Assembly: GCA_963204835.1 (NCBI GenBank)
Contig: CAUJHJ010000055.1
Location: 1-64,000 of the forward strand
Direction of reading: 5' to 3'
Source of the DNA: Pseudomonadota bacterium
Lineage (GTDB): Bacteria; Pseudomonadota; Gammaproteobacteria; Steroidobacterales; Steroidobacteraceae
DNA length: 64,000 nt
Every line of letters starts with the position of its first letter. Positions within the stretch are counted from its first letter, which is position 1. Below the pieces are notes generated by a model. The model saw only the letters and a list, made by a program, of their open reading frames with translations. It was not told where the DNA came from and ran no database searches. Positions 25,854-33,181 of this stretch are shown in pieces. Both the position numbers and the translations under genes were made by a program.

Positions 25854-26794
25854 AGTGGAATGCCGACTTGCGCGCCTTGCGGGTGTTCCGCGCGATCGTG
25901 AGAACGGGCACCGTGACTGCCGCCGGCCGCGAACTCGGACTCACGCAGCCGGCCACGAGCCGGCTGCTGGCGCGGCTCGAGCGCAGCCTCGGTTTCGAGC
26001 TCTTCCATCGCGACCGCGGGCGGCTCGTGCCGACGAGCGATGCGCTGCTGCTGCTCGAGGACGTCGAGCTGGCGTTGGGCGGGGTGGATCGCGTCCAGGG
26101 GCTCGCCGAGGATATCGCGGCCTTCCGGGTCGGGCGCCTGCGGCTCGTGGCGCCACCGAGCTTCACCGAAGGCGTGCTGCCGGAGATTGCCGCGGCTTTC
26201 CTCAAGCGATTCCCCGATGTGTACCTGAGCATCGATTCGCGCAGCGTCGAGACCGCGCGCAAGATGATCGCCACGCGGGACGTGGACGCCGGCTTCGTCC
26301 GCCTGCCCATTGATCGAACCGACCTCGTCGCCGAAACCGTCGTCGCCAGCGCCAGCATCTGCGTGCTTCCCCAGGGGCATCGCCTCGCGCGCGAGCGCGC
26401 CCTCGACCCGGTGCGCCTGCGCGCCGAACCCCTGATCCTGCTCGGCGCCGGCCGGCAGTCCCGCATGCAGATCGAGGCTGCCTTTGCGCAGGCCGGCGTC
26501 ACGCCGCGCGTCCGCATCGATACGCACACGATCGGCTCGGCATGCGGGCTCGCCGCGCGCGGCGTCGGCATCACCATCGTCAATGGGCTGCTCGCGCGCC
26601 CCTATCTGCGGGATGGCCTCGTGGCGCGGCCGTTCATCCCGCAGATGCGCCATGAATATGCCTTCGTGACGGCTGCGGTGCCGGGCGCGACCCGCCTCGC
26701 ACGCGAGTTCCTGCAGGAAACGCGCGCCTGGTTTGCCCGCGCGAACTATGCGGCATCGAGGGTCGCCCGCTCCCCGTCGAGGCGCAAGCGGTAG
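25850..26794 (+). CDS. LysR-family transcriptional regulator
   Basis: The 314-residue regulator has an N-terminal winged HTH (about 1-62, with AGRELGLTQPATSRLLARLE) and a periplasmic-binding-protein-like effector domain (about 90-300). It starts with an ATGA overlap on the CocE gene, so it is the last gene of the TonB-AbgT-CocE operon and probably senses its substrate. The palindrome at 19523-19545 is the likely site. The 3' end overlaps the convergent CapA-like gene by 49 bases. Confidence 0.92.
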   Translation: MKWNADLRALRVFRAIVRTGTVTAAGRELGLTQPATSRLLARLERSLGFELFHRDRGRLVPTSDALLLLEDVELALGGVDRVQGLAEDIAAFRVGRLRLVAPPSFTEGVLPEIAAAFLKRFPDVYLSIDSRSVETARKMIATRDVDAGFVRLPIDRTDLVAETVVASASICVLPQGHRLARERALDPVRLRAEPLILLGAGRQSRMQIEAAFAQAGVTPRVRIDTHTIGSACGLAARGVGITIVNGLLARPYLRDGLVARPFIPQMRHEYAFVTAAVPGATRLAREFLQETRAWFARANYAASRVARSPSRRKR

Positions 26795-27945
26795 CCGAGT
26801 CGCTGCGACAGCGCCGCCACATTGCCAAGCGTGCTGCGCGCCCCGGCGGCGGTTGCCGGCGAAGGCCGGCCACGCGTGGCGTAGTCTTCAGGGCCGTCGA
26901 TGCCCGCGGGGGCGAGGGCAACCGGCGTGAGCAGGGCGCCCGCGAAGCGGCCTCGCTCGAAGCGGCATTCGACCACCAGGCTCTCCCAGTTGCGCTCGCC
27001 ATAGTCGGCGGCGGCCTTGCGTGTCTGGAAGATGAAGCTGCCGAGGCCGTGGAACAGCGGTGCGCCGCGATGAAACTCGATTCCCTGCAGCAAGGGCGCG
27101 CCGTGTGCAACGAAAGCGCCCGCGCCGGCATCGATGCAGCGACGCGCGAACTCACGCTGCCACTCCGGGGTCATGGAAATGTCCGTCTCCCAGAGGTGGT
27201 TGTGCAGGTAGGCGATCACCAGGTCGGCCTCTCGCGCGGCGCGGCGCAGCGAATCGAGCATGTGCCCGACATCGTCCTGGTCGAGTCCCGCCCTCGAGGC
27301 GCGCAGCTCGTGGACGCCCGCCCTCGTGCCGGTCGCGGCGCCACCGTCGCGAATCATGCCGGAGGCCGCGGCGACCACGGCCAGCCGGCCCGATGGCGTC
27401 TGCTGGAATCCCGGTGCCGATGCCTCGGCCAGGCTGCGCCCGCTGCCCGCGTAGGCAAGGCCACGTGCGCGCAGCGCGTCGATCGTGTCGAGGATGCCGC
27501 CCGTGCCGATGTCGAATGCATGATTGTTCGAAGTCGCGAGGAAACTCAGGCCGAAATCGCGCAGGCAATCGAGCACGACGGGGGCCGCCGTATGGAGCGT
27601 CGCGGGCGCACGGGTCGGCGCGCCAGCGCGCGGTCCGCGCAGCGCGACTTCAAGGTCTGAAAAACAGGCGTCGTTCGCGCGCAGCCGCCGCGCGAGCGGC
27701 TCGAAGCCCGGCCAGGGACGCGCGCGCAGGTCGTGGCTGATCAGGCACTGGCCGAGCAGCGCGAGGGAAAAGCGTGCAGCGGACGCACCGACCGGCAGGG
27801 CACCCGCGAATGGCAACGAGGCGGCGCCCAGCAGCAGGCGGCGTCGCAGCCTGCCGTGGGCGGGGAGCATCCCGGGGGAGATGGGCAGCATCCATCGACG
27901 ATGCGGGGCTGTCGCTATCTCGTCAAGGTCATGGCGTGGATGCAT
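26746..27945 (-). CDS. CapA-family protein with degenerate metal-site motifs
   Basis: The 399-residue protein carries a twin-arginine-like signal (RRRLLLGAASLPFAGA) and a CapA (PGA_cap) fold. Compared with the canonical copy at 12137-13258, the first motif reads LLGQCLIS instead of SVGDIML, the second reads FSDLEVA instead of FGNLEG, and the later histidine motif reads YLHNHLW. SNNHAFD and AHGAP remain. Loss of the first aspartate suggests altered or lost metal catalysis. The start is uncertain: ATGs at 27891 or 27870 would place the Arg motif nearer the N-terminus. It lies 25 bases after the FixJ-type regulator and may be co-transcribed with it. Confidence 0.8.
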   Translation of the reverse strand: MHPRHDLDEIATAPHRRWMLPISPGMLPAHGRLRRRLLLGAASLPFAGALPVGASAARFSLALLGQCLISHDLRARPWPGFEPLARRLRANDACFSDLEVALRGPRAGAPTRAPATLHTAAPVVLDCLRDFGLSFLATSNNHAFDIGTGGILDTIDALRARGLAYAGSGRSLAEASAPGFQQTPSGRLAVVAAASGMIRDGGAATGTRAGVHELRASRAGLDQDDVGHMLDSLRRAAREADLVIAYLHNHLWETDISMTPEWQREFARRCIDAGAGAFVAHGAPLLQGIEFHRGAPLFHGLGSFIFQTRKAAADYGERNWESLVVECRFERGRFAGALLTPVALAPAGIDGPEDYATRGRPSPATAAGARSTLGNVAALSQRLGYRLRLDGERATLDAA

Positions 27946-27970
27946 CGGAGCATGCGTGGCACGCCGAATG

Positions 27971-28585
27971 CTACCCGCCGCTCCCTGCCAGATCGCTCCC
28001 CGCCCGCACCACGTCCGCGAGGGTGCGGCAGCCGAGCTTCTCCATCATGCGGGCCTTGTAGACCTCGACCGTGCGCGGGCTGATCTCGAGCTGCTGCGCG
28101 ATCTCGCGCAGTTGCTGGCCCTGCGCGAGGAGGCGCAGCACGTCGCGCTCGCGCGGCGTGAGGCGCGCGAGCCGCTCCGCGGACTCGGCGCGCGCATGCG
28201 CGGCGTCGTGCCGCTCGGCGTCGAGGCGGATCGCATTGCCGAGCACGTCCATCAGCACGGCATCGTCGACGGGCTTCTCGAGGAAGTCGACCGCGCCGTT
28301 CTTGAGCGCGGCGCGCGCCGTGGCGACGTCCCCGTGGGCCGTCAGCACGATCACCGGCAGCGCGATGCCGCGGCCCTTCAGCTCGGCCTGCAAGTCGAGC
28401 CCGGACATGCCGGGCATCTGCAGGTCGGCGAGCAGGCAGCCGCGCCACTCGCTGCGATAGGTGTCGAGGAAGTGTTCCGCGGACGCAAACACCTGGGCGC
28501 GCAGGCCGCGCAGCGAGATCAGCAGGCTCAGTGCATCGCGGATCGCGGCGTCATCGTCGACGACGAATACGGTGGCCTCACCCAC
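27971..28585 (-). CDS. FixJ-family response regulator
   Basis: The 204-residue regulator has a receiver domain with VVDDD (8-12) and phospho-acceptor D54 in LLADLQMPGMSG, and a LuxR-type HTH (about 138-195, LTPRERDVLRLLAQGQQLREIA). GTG 28585 starts the protein directly at the receiver and overlaps the kinase gene by eight bases, indicating coupling with its cognate kinase. Likely targets include its own operon through the palindrome at 30296-30311. The signal and wider regulon are unknown. Confidence 0.92.
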   Translation of the reverse strand: MGEATVFVVDDDAAIRDALSLLISLRGLRAQVFASAEHFLDTYRSEWRGCLLADLQMPGMSGLDLQAELKGRGIALPVIVLTAHGDVATARAALKNGAVDFLEKPVDDAVLMDVLGNAIRLDAERHDAAHARAESAERLARLTPRERDVLRLLAQGQQLREIAQQLEISPRTVEVYKARMMEKLGCRTLADVVRAGSDLAGSGG

Positions 28586-30215
28586 GCTGCGGCTCTCCCG
28601 CCAGTGGCAGTCGCAATACGAAGCGCGCGCCGCCCGCGCCATCCGCTTGCCGGTACTCGAGCTCGCCGCCTTGTGCCCGCAGCAGCGAGCGGCTGATCGC
28701 GAGCCCGAGTCCCATGCCGCCGGGCTTGGTCGTGACGAAGGGTTCGAACACGCGCGCCGCGACGTCCGCGGCCACGCCGGGGCCGCAGTCCGCGACCGTG
28801 AGCTGCACATGGTCGCCTTGCCGCCGCGCCGAGACTTCGATGCGTTTCGGCGCGATGTCCGCTGCGGCGAGGGCGTCGATCGCGTTGGCGACGAGGTTGT
28901 GCAGCACGATCTCGAGTTGCGTCGGGTCGGCGGCGATGGCGGGCAGGTCGGCGCCGACATTGCAGGCGAGCTGCACGCCGGCGCGGCGCAGGCGTTCCTG
29001 GAAGGCGGCCGTCACGGAGCCGCACAGTGCGGCGAGCGACAGCGGCGCGCGTGCCGCCTGGCCGGTACTGTAGAAGTCGCGCAGCCGCCGCAGTACGGCC
29101 GATGCGCGGATGGCCTCGCTCGCCGCCTTGCCGAGTGTCTCGGGCAGGCGGGCGTCGCGGGATTCTCCCGGGGACGCGAGGATCTCGGCCGCGCGCAGGT
29201 AGGACACGAGCGCCGTGATCGGCTGGTTCAGTTCGTGGGTGAGCGCCGAGGCCATCTCGCCGGCTGTCGCGAAGCGCATTGCGCGCGCCAGCGCTTCGTC
29301 GCGCTCGCGCAGTTGCGCCTGGGCCCGCTGCCGCTCGCTCACCGTGGCTCCGAGGATCAGCGCCGTCAGGTTGAGCGTCAGCATCAGGAACTGCAGTTCG
29401 AAGAGCGGCGGCGCGGTACCGACGTCCTTCACCATGAAGGCGAGCCCGACCTGGATCGCGAGTGCGCCGACCACAGCGCCCACGACGCCCCAGCGCAGCG
29501 CGATCCATATCATCGGCACGAAGAGCGGGTAGAAGAACCGCAGGGCCTGGTCTGCCAGCACGACGAAAATGATCCACATCGAGAAGGCGAGCACCGCGAA
29601 CTGCAGCAGGGCCTCGCGCCAGCGCATGCGCAGCGCGCTGCGACCCTTGCGCCACGACGGCGCCCAGAGCAGCAGCGGCGTGAGGGTGAGCACGCCGTTG
29701 AAATCACCGACCCAGTAGCGCGCCACGCCACCGAGGGCCACGTTCTCGGGCAGCGCGCCCATCGCCAGCATGATCGCGATGAAGCCGGCGCCGACGAACA
29801 GCGTCGCGCCGAGGCAGGCGCCGACGAAGCGCGCGGCATCACCGGGGGTCGCGACCAGCGCCGCGGGGCCCCTGCGCCGCAAGATCGCGGCGAGCGCCGT
29901 GTAGGCGATCGCGATCCAGATCGACGTGGCGATCGCGGCGACGCTGCCGGCAGGGACGTCCCGCACGATCACTTCCGACAGCAGCGCGGCCAGGGCCACG
30001 GCGGCCGCGCCGCGCGCGCCCTGCCAGACGAGGAAGGCGAGGGCGAGCCCGGTCTGCGGGTTCCAGGGCGTGATGCCGAGTTGCAGCACGGGCTGCAGGT
30101 AGCTCAGCCAGTCGACGAGGATGTAGGCGACGATGAAGAGGGCGGCGCGAAGGAGATCGCCAGCGCCGGGCAGGGGGTGCGCCCGGCGCTGACTGGAACC
30201 CGTGTTTTCCGGCAC
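28578..30215 (-). CDS. MASE1-domain sensor histidine kinase
   Basis: Inner-membrane kinase with an N-terminal MASE1 sensor of about eight helices, a coiled linker, a HisKA-type dimerisation region with MASALTHELNQPITAL (His near 325) and a HATPase with NLVANAIDALAAAD and GMGLGLAIS. I place the start at GTG 30215 (545 residues). GGAG lies nine bases upstream and the reading before it looks non-coding: it is Pro/Glu-rich, its third-position GC is clearly lower, and it contains a palindrome and a sigma70-like promoter. ATG 30338 would give 586 residues. It overlaps its response regulator by eight bases. The ligand is unknown. Confidence 0.85.
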   Translation of the reverse strand: MPENTGSSQRRAHPLPGAGDLLRAALFIVAYILVDWLSYLQPVLQLGITPWNPQTGLALAFLVWQGARGAAAVALAALLSEVIVRDVPAGSVAAIATSIWIAIAYTALAAILRRRGPAALVATPGDAARFVGACLGATLFVGAGFIAIMLAMGALPENVALGGVARYWVGDFNGVLTLTPLLLWAPSWRKGRSALRMRWREALLQFAVLAFSMWIIFVVLADQALRFFYPLFVPMIWIALRWGVVGAVVGALAIQVGLAFMVKDVGTAPPLFELQFLMLTLNLTALILGATVSERQRAQAQLRERDEALARAMRFATAGEMASALTHELNQPITALVSYLRAAEILASPGESRDARLPETLGKAASEAIRASAVLRRLRDFYSTGQAARAPLSLAALCGSVTAAFQERLRRAGVQLACNVGADLPAIAADPTQLEIVLHNLVANAIDALAAADIAPKRIEVSARRQGDHVQLTVADCGPGVAADVAARVFEPFVTTKPGGMGLGLAISRSLLRAQGGELEYRQADGAGGARFVLRLPLAGEPQRG

Positions 30216-30252
30216 GTCCCGGGACTCCGGTTCCCCACTCTCTCGACTTGGG

Positions 30253-30281
30253 AGGCTAGGCAGCCGGGCTTCCGGCCGCAA
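30253..30281 (-). promoter_or_regulatory. Sigma70-like promoter of the MASE1 kinase/FixJ operon
   Basis: On the minus strand, TTGCGG (30281-30276) and TAGCCT (30258-30253) are 17 bases apart. Transcription would begin near 30246, about 30 bases before the GTG start at 30215. This supports the downstream start of the kinase. Confidence 0.45.
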
Positions 30282-30295
30282 TTCGGCGGCCCCCG

Positions 30296-30311
30296 TACGG
30301 GCTTGCCCGTA
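30296..30311. promoter_or_regulatory. Palindrome upstream of the kinase promoter (candidate FixJ-type site)
   Basis: TACGGGC-TT-GCCCGTA is a perfect 16-base palindrome centred about 57 bases upstream of the predicted transcription start, a typical activator position. The FixJ-type regulator encoded in the same operon could bind it for autoregulation. Confidence 0.5.
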
Positions 30312-30340
30312 TGTGTCCGCCGTGTGGGGGTCCGCCATGC

Positions 30341-30883
30341 TCAGGGTGGGGCCAGCGCATCGGCCCGCTCCGACGCCTCCTGGGCCTCGACGTTGCGCCC
30401 CCGCGCGCGCAAGGCGTCGGCGACCAGCCGCCAGGCGCCGGACTGTTCACGTGGGGCGCCGGCTGCGAGCGAGAGCGCGCGCCGCCCCATGTTCTCCGCC
30501 TGCCGCGCATCGCCGCTTGCAAGCCGCATGCGCCCCATTTCGATCCAGACGAGAGGGTTATCCGGTTCGATGCGCAGGGCGCGTTCGAGGGTCGCCGCGG
30601 CGGCGTCGAAATCTCCCTTGGCCGTGGCGCTGCGCGCCTGCGTGACGAGCGCGCTCGTCGCCGCGCTCAAGCGGTAAGACTTCGGTGAAGGCGGTGGCAC
30701 GGGCGACGGGGCGGGCGCTGGCACGGGCAGTGCCGCGCCGGCTCCCGGCTGGCCCGCGCCCGTCGCTTCCCCGCCTGCGGTCCCCGACGTCGGCACCGGC
30801 CCCGGCGCATAGGGCGGCGTCGCGCAGGCCGCGAGCGCGAGCGCCAGGACGAGGGACAGGCAGCCACCGGCACGGTGCATCAT
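30341..30883 (-). CDS. TPR-containing lipoprotein
   Basis: The 180-residue protein has a lipoprotein signal (LALALAACA, lipobox cysteine near 20), a Pro/Ala-rich spacer and two to three tetratricopeptide-like helices (about 85-175, with AKGDFDAAAATLERALRIEPDNPLVWIEMGR read across the junction of repeats). ATG 30883 overlaps the PBP1B stop by one base (TGATG), so it is coupled to mrcB. It may be a PBP1B accessory lipoprotein comparable in position, not sequence, to LpoB. That role is inference from coupling only. Confidence 0.8.
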   Translation of the reverse strand: MMHRAGGCLSLVLALALAACATPPYAPGPVPTSGTAGGEATGAGQPGAGAALPVPAPAPSPVPPPSPKSYRLSAATSALVTQARSATAKGDFDAAAATLERALRIEPDNPLVWIEMGRMRLASGDARQAENMGRRALSLAAGAPREQSGAWRLVADALRARGRNVEAQEASERADALAPP

Positions 30884-33171
30884 CAGCGGATGATGCCACG
30901 GACCCAATCGACGATGCCCGAGGGCGGCGCGCAGCCGGCCATGAACGGCGTGTCCGTGCCCCGTGGCACCGCGACGATGACCTCATCCTGCGAGCAGCCG
31001 GTCGTCACCCGCAGGCCCGAGGCGTAGTCGATCGGCATGTCCTCGAGCGACTCGGGCATGGGTGGCTGCCACGAGGTCGTGTCGAGCGCGGACAGGATCC
31101 TCTGCCACACGTGCAGCGAACCGCCCGAGCCGGTGACCCCCGTGGGCCGGTTGTCGTCGTAGCCGATCCACACGACGGCGAGGTGGCTGCCCGAGAAGCC
31201 CGCGAACCAGCTGTCGCGCAGGTCCGAGGAGCTGCCGGTCTTGCCCGCGACGATGAGCCCGCGGGGCAGGCGCGCAGCGGCCGCGCGCCCGGTGCCGCGC
31301 GCGATCACGTAGGTCATCATGCGATCGAGCTGGTAGACCGCGTCGGGCGCCGCCACGGGCGCGATTTCCACGGGGTAGGCGCCGATGCGCTCGCCGCGCT
31401 CGTCGATGACCGCGCGCACGGCGCGCAACGGCACATGGAAGCCGCCGTTCGCGAGGCCGTTGTAGAGCTGCGCGACGTCGATCGGAGGCAGGTCGACGGC
31501 GCCGAGCAGCAGCGAGGGCAGGGGCCTTGGCGCCTGTTCGAGCCCGAAGCGCGTGAACATCTGCGCCACTTTCGGCACGCCGACCTCGAGGCCGAGGTGC
31601 ACCGTGGCGAGGTTCAGCGATTCGCTGAGCGCGCGCACCATCGACACCGGCCCGTTCGCATTGCGCGAGAAATTCTGCGGGCGCCAGACCTTGCCCTTCG
31701 ACAGCGCCACTTCGATCGGGGTGTCATCGAGCATGCTGGTGGCATTCCAGCGCCCCGTCTCGAGGGCCGCGAGGTACACGAAGGGCTTGATCAGCGAGCC
31801 GATCGGGCGCGCGCCCGCGAGCGCACGGTTGAAGCCGTCGAAGTTGACGTTGCGACCGCCGACCATCGCGATGACTTCACCGCTTTGCGGCAGCGTGACG
31901 ATCGCGGCGCCCTCGAGCCCTGCCTGGCCGGCCGGCGGCTTGCGTGCGCCGTCGAGGCGGGTGAGCTCGCCCTCGATCGCCTGTTCGGCGGCGAGCTGTG
32001 CGCGCGGGTCGAAGCTCGTGAAGACGCTGAGCCCGGATTCGGTGAGGTCCGCTTCCTTGTAATCCCGCCGCAGGGTCTGGCGCACGAAATCGAGGTAGGC
32101 GGGGTAGTAGCCGCCCGACGGGCGCGCGGCGATGCCGAGCGGCTTCTTCGCGGCGGCTTGCGCCTGTTCTTCGGTGACGATGTGTTGCTGCGCGAGGATG
32201 CGCAGCACGAGGTTGCGCCGCTCGAGCGCGCGCGCCGGGTGGCGGCGTGCATCGTAGTACGGCGGCCCGCGCACGATCGCGACGAGCAGCGCGAGCTCGG
32301 ACAGGTCGACCTCGTCGAGCGGCTTGCCGAACCAGAACTGGCTCGCGAGCCCGAAGCCGTGGATCGCGCGATCGCCCTGCTGGCCGAGGTAGATCTCATT
32401 GATGTACGCGGTCATCAGGTCGCGCTTGTCGTAGCGCGCCTCGAGCGCGAGCGCCATCATCGCTTCCTCGAGCTTGCGGCCGAGGGTGCGCCGGCCGTCG
32501 AGGAAATAGCTCTTGACGAGCTGCTGGGTGAGCGTGCTGCCGCCCTGTTCGACCCGGCCGGCGCGCAGGTTGACCCACATGGCGCGGGCGATCGCCTGGA
32601 AGTCGACGCCGTGGTGCGAGTCGAACTTGCGATCCTCCACCGCCTTGATCGCCGCGGGCAGCAGCGGTGGCACTTCCTCCGGCGTCAGCACGATCCGGTC
32701 CTCGCCGTGGATCGGGAAGATGCTGCCGATGAGTTGCGGGTCGAGGCGGAAGACCGGGATGTCCTGGTTGCGCGCATCGCGCACACTCGTGACCGCGCCG
32801 CCTTCGATCGTGACGGCGACGACCTGCGCGGGGCGCTGCTCGTCCGCGAAGCGCACCGCGCGCACGGCGACCTCGAATCGCCCGCGGCGACGGCGATACG
32901 TGCCGGGGCGGGTGAGCTCGGCGGCCTCGCGATAGTGCAGGCGCGAGAGCTCGGCGAGGAGGTCCGCCGACGAAAATGGCAGGCCCGCGTACAGCTCGAG
33001 CGGCGCGGCGTAGACCTTCGCCGGCAGGGTCCAGCGCCGGCCCTCGAATTGCTGCGCGACTTCACGGTCGTAATAGAACAGGGCTGCCACGAACACGAGC
33101 GCCGCGGCGGCCACGAGCGCTGCGGCCGCGACCGCGCACCGCCGCAGCCACTTCTTCGTGCGTGCCTTCAT
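30883..33171 (-). CDS. mrcB: Penicillin-binding protein 1B
   Basis: The 762-residue bifunctional peptidoglycan synthase has one N-terminal membrane anchor (about 12-33), a UB2H-like domain (about 50-135), a glycosyltransferase domain with AVEDRKF (catalytic Glu near 177) and GGSTLTQQLVKS, and a transpeptidase domain with S-x-x-K in GSLIKP (Ser near 458), SESLN and AGKTGSS. All catalytic motifs are intact and the length is typical. It acts at the outer face of the inner membrane in cell-wall synthesis. A small lipoprotein gene is translationally coupled downstream. Confidence 0.95.
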   Translation of the reverse strand: MKARTKKWLRRCAVAAAALVAAAALVFVAALFYYDREVAQQFEGRRWTLPAKVYAAPLELYAGLPFSSADLLAELSRLHYREAAELTRPGTYRRRRGRFEVAVRAVRFADEQRPAQVVAVTIEGGAVTSVRDARNQDIPVFRLDPQLIGSIFPIHGEDRIVLTPEEVPPLLPAAIKAVEDRKFDSHHGVDFQAIARAMWVNLRAGRVEQGGSTLTQQLVKSYFLDGRRTLGRKLEEAMMALALEARYDKRDLMTAYINEIYLGQQGDRAIHGFGLASQFWFGKPLDEVDLSELALLVAIVRGPPYYDARRHPARALERRNLVLRILAQQHIVTEEQAQAAAKKPLGIAARPSGGYYPAYLDFVRQTLRRDYKEADLTESGLSVFTSFDPRAQLAAEQAIEGELTRLDGARKPPAGQAGLEGAAIVTLPQSGEVIAMVGGRNVNFDGFNRALAGARPIGSLIKPFVYLAALETGRWNATSMLDDTPIEVALSKGKVWRPQNFSRNANGPVSMVRALSESLNLATVHLGLEVGVPKVAQMFTRFGLEQAPRPLPSLLLGAVDLPPIDVAQLYNGLANGGFHVPLRAVRAVIDERGERIGAYPVEIAPVAAPDAVYQLDRMMTYVIARGTGRAAAARLPRGLIVAGKTGSSSDLRDSWFAGFSGSHLAVVWIGYDDNRPTGVTGSGGSLHVWQRILSALDTTSWQPPMPESLEDMPIDYASGLRVTTGCSQDEVIVAVPRGTDTPFMAGCAPPSGIVDWVRGIIR

Positions 33172-33181
33172 CCGCGCCAGT

